From assembly GCA_018267155.1 (NCBI GenBank), contig JAFDZE010000049.1, forward strand, positions 278-58,003: 57,726 nt of DNA, read 5' to 3'. The notes beneath the pieces were generated by a model. The model ran no database searches. It saw nothing but the letters and a program-made list of their open reading frames with translations, and was not told where the DNA came from. The first letter of the stretch is position 1. Each line of letters starts with the position of its first letter. Positions 41,597 through 50,700 of this stretch are shown here, in pieces. Position numbers and translations under genes: made by a program. Origin of the DNA: Bacteroidota bacterium (GTDB lineage: Bacteria > Bacteroidota > Bacteroidia > Flavobacteriales_F > PHOS-HE28).

Positions 41597-43150
41597 TTAG
41601 TGAACCTGCTCGCCGCATACCGATCCACGGTAATTGTACTGGTCCATGGCCGCCACGAACCAACGCGGGCTGAAGGTGAACTCCGCTACGGCGGTGGCCC
41701 AGTTGCCGGCCTCCTGGCGCGTGTTCAGGTGCTGCACTTCGAAGCGCACGGAGTTCCGCTCGCTGAAGTTGTACAAGCCTTCCGCCACGGCGATGTTCGC
41801 GTAAATGGTGGGGTGGCCCGGCTTGCCCTGCACCTGGGCGATGTCGAAGAAGAGGTTGATCCAGGTGAGGGCCAGTTCGAAGCGGTCGCTCAGTTTTTTG
41901 CGCAGTTCAACGTTCAGGTCCTGAAAGTACTGGCGACCGCCAGGATGGAGGAAGCGGTTGTTGCGGTAACCGGCCAGATGCACCGTATCATTCGGGAGCC
42001 GTAAGCTGTCCAAGCTCCAGGCCCCGCACCAGTTCACCGCCAGTTTCATTCCCCGCTTGCCACCGATCGCGCTACCCTTCTTGAATTTGTAGAAGACCTC
42101 GCCCTGGTAGCTCACTTCGCCGTTGGGCTGGGTGGCGTACGGGTACAGGGTGGCGGCCAGGTTGTAGGTGTGTTGCTTGGCCAGGGTGGGCAGAAAGTTG
42201 ATGTTGAGGTCGAACAGCGAGGGCGCGGTGCGATCACTTTGGAACACCATGTTGTCGTAGCTGTGCGCGCCCACGCTGATGCCGAGACCTTTCACGCTGT
42301 ACGTGGTGTTCACCAGGAGCGCCTGGCCGTCCTTGTAGATGAACCCGTTGCTGAGGTTGGGGTCGTTGATCTTGTGCGCGTACTCGGCGTACACGTTCCA
42401 CTTGGCATTGGTATAATTCAGTCGACCGGCCCATACGCCCACATTCTCGGGCAGGACCAACTGGCTGTTCTTGTCGCTCTGGAACTTGCTCACGAAGCTG
42501 CCGCCGAGCACGAGGTTGTGTCCCTTCTCCCCCCACTTGGGAAAGAAACGGGGCCAGGCCTCCACCAAGGAGACCTCGGCGTCGAAGCCGCGCACGATGC
42601 CCTGGCCGGCCGAGAGTTTGGAAGCCCCGTTATCGAAGCCGAACCGTTGCTGCCCGATGAAGCCTTTGAGCACGATCCCCGTGTCCGGCGTGAATTTCAA
42701 ACGGACACCGTCCATGGCATTGTCCACTCCGAGGTAGCGCTCCTCGTAACTGCGGAAGGAAAGACCCTGGCCGAACTGCTCATAGAAATTGCCCACGGTG
42801 ACCTCCAGACCGTACTTGTTGAAGGTGGCATAGCGGTAGCCGATACCGCTGCCCTTGTAGGGCTGTCCAGCAGGATAACCCAGCAAGGAAGGCTCGTACG
42901 CCTCGAACCGCATGCCCGCCTTGAACACCCCGTTGGAGGTGGTGTAATTGATGTTGCCCCATGAGTTCAGACCCCAGGTGGCCGGTGGTTTCTGCGCGTT
43001 GATCACCTCGTCCGCGTTATAATACTGGCCGTCCATGCTGAAATTGCCATGGACCTCGCCACCGAGGAGTTGGGCGTTGGAGGCGGTACTGTACAGAAGG
43101 CCGCACAAGGGCAGGCATACCCGGGCGGCAAATGGATCTCGAAGGGTCAT
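41597..43150 (-). CDS. DUF6029 outer membrane protein, truncated by an in-frame stop
   Basis: 517 residues as it stands, 567 in the original frame. A signal peptide (LPLCGLLYSTASNAQ) is followed by a long series of beta strands with no plug domain: GGEVHGNFSMDGQYY, YGLEVTVGNFYEQFG, GRLNYTNAKWNVYAEYAHK. This is the DUF6029 barrel family of Bacteroidetes. The reading frame is interrupted by TAA after CGEQVH, 49 codons before the natural end, removing the last strand. Neighbours are TlpA upstream and Omp28 downstream. The start at 43150 fits the signal peptide. Confidence 0.85.
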   Translation of the reverse strand: MTLRDPFAARVCLPLCGLLYSTASNAQLLGGEVHGNFSMDGQYYNADEVINAQKPPATWGLNSWGNINYTTSNGVFKAGMRFEAYEPSLLGYPAGQPYKGSGIGYRYATFNKYGLEVTVGNFYEQFGQGLSFRSYEERYLGVDNAMDGVRLKFTPDTGIVLKGFIGQQRFGFDNGASKLSAGQGIVRGFDAEVSLVEAWPRFFPKWGEKGHNLVLGGSFVSKFQSDKNSQLVLPENVGVWAGRLNYTNAKWNVYAEYAHKINDPNLSNGFIYKDGQALLVNTTYSVKGLGISVGAHSYDNMVFQSDRTAPSLFDLNINFLPTLAKQHTYNLAATLYPYATQPNGEVSYQGEVFYKFKKGSAIGGKRGMKLAVNWCGAWSLDSLRLPNDTVHLAGYRNNRFLHPGGRQYFQDLNVELRKKLSDRFELALTWINLFFDIAQVQGKPGHPTIYANIAVAEGLYNFSERNSVRFEVQHLNTRQEAGNWATAVAEFTFSPRWFVAAMDQYNYRGSVCGEQVH

Positions 43151-43234
43151 CGGAGGCCGTGGCGTGGAAGGGGCGTGAAAGTACGGAGGGCCGTGGCATA
43201 CGACCACGGCCCTCCGACAAGGATGCTGGGGATC

Positions 43235-43726
43235 CTACTTGCCCGCCAGTTCCTTCACTTTCCGGAACAACTCGTTCTCGTCGCCGGGCTCGTAGTTGTT
43301 GTGCTGCCACACGATCTCGCCCTTGCCATCCACCAGGAAGGTGTGCGGCACGTTGTTCACGTTCAATGCGCGCTTCAGGTCGCCATTGGGGTCTTTCACG
43401 ACCTCATAATCCCAGTCCTGACCATTCACGTACGGGGCCACGCGGTTCACGCTGCGCGCATCGTCGATGCTCACGGCGATCAGTTTCACCCCGGTCTGCT
43501 TCTGCCAGTCGGCATATTTCTCGGCAATGGTGCTCAACTCGCGCTTGCACGGCGCGCACCACGTAGCCCAGAAGTTGATGATCATGGGCTTGCCGTTGTT
43601 GCTCCAGGTGGCGGTGTTCACCTTCTTGCCATCCATCGTTTCAACGGTAACGGACGGGAGTTTGCCGCTCTGGGCGAAGAGGTGGCAGGAGGCGAACAGA
43701 AGAGTGGAGGCGAGGATGTGTTTCAT
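43235..43726 (-). CDS. TlpA-family thiol-disulfide oxidoreductase
   Basis: 163 residues. Signal peptide (MKHILASTLLFASCHLFAQ), then a thioredoxin fold with the active site Cys57-Ala-Pro-Cys60 in FWATWCAPCKRE and the cis-Pro loop NVPHTFLVDGKG. It acts in the periplasm as a reductant or in protein-thiol exchange. It lies 84 nt upstream of the DUF6029 gene on the same strand. GATCTTCG upstream is one mismatch from the -7 box. Confidence 0.92.
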   Translation of the reverse strand: MKHILASTLLFASCHLFAQSGKLPSVTVETMDGKKVNTATWSNNGKPMIINFWATWCAPCKRELSTIAEKYADWQKQTGVKLIAVSIDDARSVNRVAPYVNGQDWDYEVVKDPNGDLKRALNVNNVPHTFLVDGKGEIVWQHNNYEPGDENELFRKVKELAGK

Positions 43727-43827
43727 GATTGTTTGCAGGGACGGTGTGGGCACTGTGCGAAGATCGGGCCAGAAAAAACCGGTGGCGCGGGAGCACCACC
43801 GGCTTCTTCAACGGATCCCGAGGTGTG

Positions 43828-45249
43828 TTACTTGCTCAGGGTGATGCGCTCGGTGAGCGTGTGACCGTTGGCCAGCACGTTCATGTAGTACACACCGTTG
43901 TTCAACGAGCTGAGGTCCATCACGCGGATACCGCTGGCATTGAACGTGTTCGTCATCACGCGCTCGCCGAGCACGTTGAACACATCCACCGTGGCCAGGG
44001 TGTTCGCATCGAACTCCATGTTCAGCAGGCCCGTGGTGGGATTCGGCCAAACGCGGAAGCCGTTGCTGGTGTGATCCTCCACACTCACCATCGCCGGGGT
44101 CATGAAGCCCTTGTCTTCTTCGCCGCCGAATTGCCCGCCGCTGATGAAGTTGTTGGCCGTGCCCCACGTGTTGCGCAGGCGGTAGTAACCATTGCCGTAG
44201 GAGCAGCAGATCCCATCGCCGTACTGGTCGTAGATCTTGAACGTGTAGCACTCCGTGGGATCAAGCACCCAGTCGTACGTGTACACGGTGTTGGCGCCGT
44301 AGTTGCCAGGAGGATCCTGGGCCACGACGGTACCGTTGCTGTTGAACAGCTTCCACGTGGTCTCCGAGCCGTACTGGTCGGTCTTCAGCTGCAGGGAAAC
44401 CAGCGAAACGGGTGCCGTGGGGGCCAAGGAGAAGCTGCCTTCGTCGGTGTTGCCGGCCAGGTGGCCGTCGTTGGGAACGATCAGGTTCATGGTGTAGTCC
44501 TCATCGCCCGTGATGGTCGTGGTCTCGAAGTTCACGATGCTGTGCTGGAAAGGAGCGATGGAACCGGTCCACTGCTTGGTCTCGATCACGTTGCCGTTCT
44601 GGAGCAGCTCGATGCTGGCGCTGGTGAGAGCGGCGGAACCCTGGTTGAACACGTCGGTGTACGGATGTTCGCCGGGGCACACCTCCTTATCACCAAGATT
44701 CAGCAAGTGGGCATCGACCACAGCATTATCGAATGCTGCGGGGCACATGTTCTTCCAGCTGGTGAGGAACTGCTCCCACGTGGCCGTGCGCTGGATCTCC
44801 ACACCAGAGGTGCTGCCGGGGCAGTGCATGAAGAGGGTGGGATAGGCGTTGATGTTGTAGATGTTGGCCAGGGTGTTGCCTTGGCCGTTCGGCCCGATCG
44901 CCGTGAAGGGCATGTCGGCCAACCAGTCGCCCTGAGAACCGCTGCCACCCTGGAGCAGGGCCATGGAGCTGGCGGGGTCGCCGTCCACCCAGATGATCTC
45001 CAGGTCGCCGGTGCCTTCCGGACCGAACTCATGGTACAGCTTGTTCATGATGTGGGAGTTGTGCCAGGCCCAGCAGGGTCCGCACCAATGCGCGCTGATA
45101 TCCACCAGCACGGTTTTGCCACTGTTCACGATGGCCGCGATGTCCACCGTATTGCCATTGATGTCCGTTGCGGTCCACGCTTGGTTCTGAGCGCTGACGA
45201 GCAGCCCCGTGGAGAGAGCGACGCCAGTGAGTAAAGTCTTCATCGTCAT
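43828..45249 (-). CDS. Secreted thioredoxin-fold protein with T9SS domain
   Basis: 473 residues. Signal peptide (TLLTGVALSTGLLVSAQ), thioredoxin domain with WCGPCWAWHNS (about residues 55-65) and a cis-Pro region INAYPTLFMH, a central Ig-like part, a GICCSYGNGYY segment as seen in C-terminal domains of secreted Bacteroidetes proteins, and a type A T9SS domain (VWPNPTTGLLNMEFDA ... NGVYYMNVLA ... RITLSK). It should reach the surface through SprA. The start may be 45249 or 45243. It precedes tlpA by 101 nt. Confidence 0.9.
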   Translation of the reverse strand: MTMKTLLTGVALSTGLLVSAQNQAWTATDINGNTVDIAAIVNSGKTVLVDISAHWCGPCWAWHNSHIMNKLYHEFGPEGTGDLEIIWVDGDPASSMALLQGGSGSQGDWLADMPFTAIGPNGQGNTLANIYNINAYPTLFMHCPGSTSGVEIQRTATWEQFLTSWKNMCPAAFDNAVVDAHLLNLGDKEVCPGEHPYTDVFNQGSAALTSASIELLQNGNVIETKQWTGSIAPFQHSIVNFETTTITGDEDYTMNLIVPNDGHLAGNTDEGSFSLAPTAPVSLVSLQLKTDQYGSETTWKLFNSNGTVVAQDPPGNYGANTVYTYDWVLDPTECYTFKIYDQYGDGICCSYGNGYYRLRNTWGTANNFISGGQFGGEEDKGFMTPAMVSVEDHTSNGFRVWPNPTTGLLNMEFDANTLATVDVFNVLGERVMTNTFNASGIRVMDLSSLNNGVYYMNVLANGHTLTERITLSK

Positions 45250-45422
45250 GGGTGATCGGTTTTTGGTCGGTTCTTCAGTTCAGGAGATCCCCGTGCAGGC
45301 CGTACGATCGGGTGTCAGGGAGTGCGAACTTAGTCATCCTGTCGCATCCGTTGGGCATGGATCCGTCTCCGCTTGGAACCCTAAAAGCCCGCGCAGGGTC
45401 ATGAGCCAGGCCATGGGGGGCC

Positions 45423-45430
45423 TACCTTTG
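45423..45430 (+). promoter_or_regulatory. -7 promoter box of the 253-residue T9SS protein gene
   Basis: TACCTTTG, a perfect TAnnTTTG, lies 40 nt before the ATG at 45471. On the minus strand TAAGTTCG at 45325-45332 may serve the divergent T9SS thioredoxin gene. Confidence 0.5.
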
Positions 45431-45470
45431 CCAGCCGCCCGGAACCTCGGGCCGTACACTTGTTCAACGC

Positions 45471-46232
45471 ATGAGAACCACCGCTACACTCGCCCTGGTC
45501 AGTTCCCTTTTTCTGACCACCGCCGCACAGGCGCAACTGCTGAACGTTTATCTGCCCGGAGAAGGCCCGCTGGTGAATGGCACCACGGTGGTCAAATACG
45601 GCCAGCCTTCCGATAACATCGTATCGCAGCAACTGCCTGTGGTACTCAACGCCGCCAACAGCACCGAAGTAGGGCTGAAGCGGTATGAGCTGAGTGCCAC
45701 GGCCGGCACGGACAACTATTTCTGCTGGTATGATTGCTGGCTTCCTGCTGCGGCCGGCACCCATCCGCTCTGGTACGCGATCAACCCCTATACCCTGCAG
45801 CCCGGTGTGCAGTTCAATGGTTTCTATGCGGATGTGATGCCTCAAGGCCTCACCAGCGACCACTCCTTCCTTTTCGTGTGGTACGATGTGGCCGATACCA
45901 CGGACAGCGTATCGGTGCGGATCGATTTCGAGATCGCCGAAGGTGCCGGGATCGCGGAGCGCACCGATGTGGTGAATGCGTTCAGCGCCATGCCCAATCC
46001 TTCGCTGGACGGTGCGGTGAACCTGGACATCGACCTGGCGAAATGGAGCGGCCACGAGGAGTTGATGCTGCGCGATGCCACCGGCCGCATCAGCATGCGC
46101 AGGAACATCACCCAAGGGACGCGCCGCGTGGATCTGCAGGCTGGCGAGCTGGCCCCCGGCGTGTGGATGGCCACGCTGCTGAGCGATGGTGCGGTGCTCG
46201 CGACCCGCCGGTTGGTGGTCGCCGGTCACTGA
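45471..46232 (+). CDS. Secreted protein with T9SS domain, unknown function
   Basis: 253 residues. Signal peptide (TATLALVSSLFLTTAAQAQ), a beta-sandwich of about 140 residues with YFCWYDCWLP, and a type A T9SS domain starting near AMPNPSLDGAVNLDID. The CWxxCW pattern around residue 85 is conserved-looking and may form a disulfide or bind metal; I do not know the family's function. Convergent with the sirtuin gene, overlapping it by 7 nt. Confidence 0.8.
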   Translation: MRTTATLALVSSLFLTTAAQAQLLNVYLPGEGPLVNGTTVVKYGQPSDNIVSQQLPVVLNAANSTEVGLKRYELSATAGTDNYFCWYDCWLPAAAGTHPLWYAINPYTLQPGVQFNGFYADVMPQGLTSDHSFLFVWYDVADTTDSVSVRIDFEIAEGAGIAERTDVVNAFSAMPNPSLDGAVNLDIDLAKWSGHEELMLRDATGRISMRRNITQGTRRVDLQAGELAPGVWMATLLSDGAVLATRRLVVAGH

Positions 46233-46939
46233 CCATATTCCGAGATCAACAGACGGGCCAGTTCGGGTACACCTGAACTGGCCTTGTCTTTCCAATGTTG
46301 CACGCGCCGGATCCCGGTGTTGGCCCCGGCGGGATCCACCACATGGATCGGACAGTCCGGTCGCGCATGCAAGACGAGGCCCGCCGCCGGATACACCTGT
46401 AGCGAGGAGCCCACCACCACCAGGACATCCGCCCGTTCCACGATGTCCGCGGCCTCAGCCAGCAGGGGCACCTCTTCGCCGAACCACACGATGTGGGGTC
46501 GTAGTTGGGATCCCAACGGACAGCGGTCCCCCAGCGCGAGTGATGGACCGTTGATCGGCAGGACGATACGCGCGTCTTTCGTGCTGCGGGCTTTGAGGAT
46601 CTCCCCATGCAGGTGGAGCACCTGCGAGCTTCCCGCCCGCTCGTGCAGATCATCCACATTCTGCGTCACCACCCTTACGGTGAAGGGCCGCTGCCCGCGG
46701 TGATCCCGGTGCGTTTCCAACGCCGCGATGGCCCGATGGGCCGCATTGGGCTCCGCCTTCAGGACCTGCGCGCGCCGCAGGTCGTAGAAATGCAATACAA
46801 GTGCGGGGTTCCGGGCGAAGGCCTGTGGTGTGGCCACATCCTCCACGCGGTACTCCTCCCACAGGCCATCACTGTCGCGGAAGGTGCGGATGCCGCTCTC
46901 GGCGCTGATACCCGCCCCGGTAAAAAACACGATCTCCAT
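46226..46939 (-). CDS. cobB: Sir2-family NAD-dependent protein deacylase
   Basis: 237 residues. NAD-binding FTGAGISAESGIRTFRD, TQNVDDLH, the catalytic His in LHLHGE and VVGSSLQVYPAA are intact. Tyr52 and Arg55 (FYDLRR) form the YxxR pair typical of desuccinylase/demalonylase sirtuins. The structural zinc site seems missing: between LHGE and LRPHIVWFGE there is a single Cys (DRCPLGSQ) instead of four. This absence appears usual in Bacteroidetes homologues. The start is at 46939. Confidence 0.92.
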   Translation of the reverse strand: MEIVFFTGAGISAESGIRTFRDSDGLWEEYRVEDVATPQAFARNPALVLHFYDLRRAQVLKAEPNAAHRAIAALETHRDHRGQRPFTVRVVTQNVDDLHERAGSSQVLHLHGEILKARSTKDARIVLPINGPSLALGDRCPLGSQLRPHIVWFGEEVPLLAEAADIVERADVLVVVGSSLQVYPAAGLVLHARPDCPIHVVDPAGANTGIRRVQHWKDKASSGVPELARLLISEYGQ

Positions 46940-47169
46940 AGGATCATCCCCCACCGGTTCATCGGTCCTTGGGCCACGCGAACATGGGGTTTTCTGTCGG
47001 GAACCTGCACCAACCATACAAGGCGCGTGCATGCATGGCCGCTGCGTCCTATTTTGGCGCCCCTTTCTACGGGACCCTCTGTTGCAGGAGGCCCTCACCC
47101 TGAACCCCACGCCATCGAAGAGACGCTACTCCCCTTCATACGGAGCACAGAACTGACGGAGGGTCAGGA

Positions 47170-47781
47170 ATGATCGACAGCTTACGCGGCGAGATCGCGG
47201 AGAAAGCGCCGGGCCATGTCGTGGTGGAATGCCATGGCGTGGGCTACCTCGTGCTGGTCACGGCCAACACGCTCGCTGGCCTCCCCGCGCAAGGGCCGTG
47301 CAAGTTGTTCATCCATTACGCGGTCAGTGTTGATGTGCGCAGCGGGCAGAGTGAGCATAAACTTTTCGGATTCATCAGCACGGAAGAACGGCACATGTTC
47401 AGGCAGTTGATCGGGGTACAAGGCGTGAGCGCGACGCTCGGGATGGCCATCTTGGGGGCACGGCAGACGGACGAGTTGCGTGTGGCCATCCTGAATGGGG
47501 AGGAGCACATGCTCAAGGCCGTGAAGGGCATCGGGCCGAAGCTGGCCCAGCGCATCGTAACGGAACTGAGGGGAAAACTCGCCGACGAGCCCGTGCAACA
47601 GGTATTGGCCGTGGCTGGTGGTGGAGGCAATACGCTCCGGGCTGAAGCGTTATCGGCTCTGGTTTCACTGGGGCTGGACCGGGCCAGGGCCGAGCGTGCC
47701 TTGCAGAAGTCGCTGGCGGAACGGGAGGGCGATACCCCCCCATTGGAAGAGTTGATCAGGACCGCGCTGAAGAACCTTTGA
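47170..47781 (+). CDS. ruvA: Holliday junction branch migration protein RuvA
   Basis: 203 residues. The N-terminal OB-fold (MIDSLRGEIAEKAPGHVVVECHGVGY), the two helix-hairpin-helix motifs (LIGVQGVSATLGMAIL and AVKGIGPKLAQRIV) and the C-terminal RuvB-binding domain (EALSALVSLGLDRARAERAL) are all present. RuvA binds four-way junctions during recombination. It precedes sprA by 10 nt, a linkage also known in other Flavobacteriia. Confidence 0.97.
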   Translation: MIDSLRGEIAEKAPGHVVVECHGVGYLVLVTANTLAGLPAQGPCKLFIHYAVSVDVRSGQSEHKLFGFISTEERHMFRQLIGVQGVSATLGMAILGARQTDELRVAILNGEEHMLKAVKGIGPKLAQRIVTELRGKLADEPVQQVLAVAGGGGNTLRAEALSALVSLGLDRARAERALQKSLAEREGDTPPLEELIRTALKNL

Positions 47782-47791
47782 ACATCCCGCC

Positions 47792-50700
47792 GTGCACCTC
47801 GCGCATCCGCACCTGATCCATGTCCTGTTCACCTGGGGACCGCGCCTGCTGGCGATCCTGGCCGTGGGCATGCTCAGCGGCAAGCGGCTCATGGCCGCTG
47901 ACAACGCCGGAACGCACCTGGCCGAATTCGCTCTCGCACAGCAGGTGGACAGCCCGCAGATCGACCTGCCCTACCCCATCGTGGATCCACCCGATCCGGG
48001 CAACACGAATACCGGCACGATCGACCTGGCGCCGCCCGGGAACGTGACCAACGAAGTGGTGTACGATCCGGTCACCGGCCAGTACATCATGCAGAGCAAC
48101 ATCGGCGACAACATCCAGTACCGGCCGCCCATGAGCATGTCACTGGATGAGTACCTCAACTACGACATGCAGAAGAGCATGAAAACGTACTGGGCCGAGA
48201 AGAACAAGGAGAACGCTGAACGCGAGACGAACAATCCGCTCATCAAGTCCATCGCCGTGAAGAGCGAGCTCTTCTGCCGGATCTTCCGCGGCTGCAACAT
48301 CGACATCCGGCCGCAGGGCAGCGCCGAGATCACCTTCGGGCTCAACATCAGCAAGACCGAGAACCCGCGGATCCCGGTGGAGCAGCGCAAGATCACCACC
48401 TTCAACTTCGACCAGCGGATCCAGTTGAACCTCACGGGCAACATCGGTGAGGCGCTCAAGATCAACACCTCGTACAACACCGAGGCCACGTTCGACTTCG
48501 AGAACCAGGTGAAGTTGAACTATGTCGGCGACGAGGACCAGATCATCCAGAAGCTGGAGGCCGGCAACGTGAGCCTGCCCCTGAGCGGCCAGCTGATCCA
48601 GGGCAGCCAGAGCCTCTTCGGGGTGAAGACCGAACTGCGCTTCGGGCGCCTTACCGCGACCGGTATTTTCAGCCAGGAGAAGGGCCAGCGGCGCAACGTG
48701 CAGGTGGCCGGCGGGGCGCAGACGACCAACTTCGACATCAAGGCCGACGAGTACGAAGCCAACAAGTATTATTTCCTCAGCAACTTCTTCCGCGACAACT
48801 ACGAGAACGCCCTGCGCACCCTGCCCCTGGTGAACAGCGGGATCAACATCACGCGCATCGAGGTGTGGATCACCAACACACGCTTCGACTACCAACAGAA
48901 CCGCAACATCATCGGATTCACCGACCTGGGTGAGGACGGCAGTCCCCAGGCCATAGCGGCCGGCCATTTCAGCAGCGACCTGCCCGGCGAGGTGGTCGAT
49001 GCGGCGGGCAACCTGGCCGACAACGGGGCCAACTCGCTCTTCGGCATCATGTCCGGTGCCGGAGGGCCCGGGAACAGCTTCGGCAACGCCACCGCCTTCC
49101 TGCAGAGCGGCGGCTACCAGGCCAGCCGGCACTACGAGAAGCTCGAGAGCGCGCGCATGCTCTCGCCCAACGAGTACACCCTGAACGAACGGCTCGGTTT
49201 CATCGGCCTGAACCAGAACCTCAACAACGATGAGGTGCTCATGGTGGCGTATCAGTACACCCTGGACGGCGTCACCCACCAGGTGGGCCAGTTCGGCTCG
49301 GACGTCACCGATCAGAGCAAGGCACTCATCCTGCGCCTGCTGAAGGCCACCATCACCAACCCGCGCATCCCGCTGTGGGACCTGATGATGAAGAACGTGT
49401 ACTCCTTGGGGGCGTTCCAAGTGAACAGGGAGAATTTCCGGCTGGACCTGGTGTACAACAACCCCACCACGGGGGTCGACATCAACTACGTGCCGCGGCC
49501 ACCACTGGACCAGATCCCGGTGATCCAGGCGCTGGGCCTGGACCGGCTCGATCCGCAGAACGCGCCCAACCCCGATGGCTGGTTCGACTTCCTGGACGGT
49601 GCGGCCACCACGGGCGGGACCATCAACACCCAGAACGGCCGCATCTTCTTCCCGGTGCTGGAACCGTTCGGCAGCTATCTGGACCGGAGGTTGCAGGAGA
49701 ACCCCGCGAACACCGAGCAGATCCGGCGGAACATCGTGTACCAGCAGTTGTACGACAGCACCAAGACCGCCGCGCAGAACATCCCCGAACTCAACCGGTT
49801 CCGCCTGAAGGGCAGTTACAAGAGCGCCAGCAGCGATGTGATCAGCCTCAACTCGGTCAACATCCCTCAGGGGTCGGTGACCGTGACGGCCGGCGGGGTA
49901 CGGCTGGTGGAAGGCCAGGACTACACGGTGGACTACAACCTCGGCCGGGTGAAGATCCTCAACCAGGGGATCCTCGAGAGCGGGACACCCATCAACATCT
50001 CCCTCGAAAGCAACTCGTTGTTCAGTATCCAACAACGCACACTCGGCGGGGTGCGGCTCGACTACAAGGTGAGCAAGGACCTCCAGATCGGGGCCACCGC
50101 GATGACGCTGTACGAACGTCCGCTCACCCAGAAGGTGAACGTGGGCGACGAGCCCATCGCCAACACGATCGTGGGGCTGGACGCCAACTGGAGGACCGAG
50201 AGCAACTTGATCACGAAATTGGTGGATCAATTACCGTTTTACGCCACCAAGGAGGTCAGCAAGGTGGACGCCAGCATCGAGGGTGCGTACCTGATCCCCG
50301 GCCACAGCCGTGCCATCGGCAACATGGGCACGAGCTACATCGATGATTTCGAGGGCAGCGTCAGTTACATCGACATGCGCCAGCAGGCCCAGTGGTTCCA
50401 TGCCGCCACACCGCAGGGCCAGCCCGACCTCTGGCCCGAGGGCGAGCAATTCGGCAGGCCCAACGGATCCCGGCGGGCACACCTCGCCTGGTACGTGGTG
50501 GACCCGATCTTCTTCCGGGACAACAGCCTGAAACCACCCCTGCCCGACGGCGGCGACCGGCTGAACATGACCCGCCAGGTGCTGGAGGCCGAGGTCTTCC
50601 CGAACCGCCAGCTGCCCACCGGCACGCCTCCCAACATCCCGGTACTCGACCTGACCTACTATCCCTCCGAACGGGGGCCGTACAACTTCAACACCGACCC

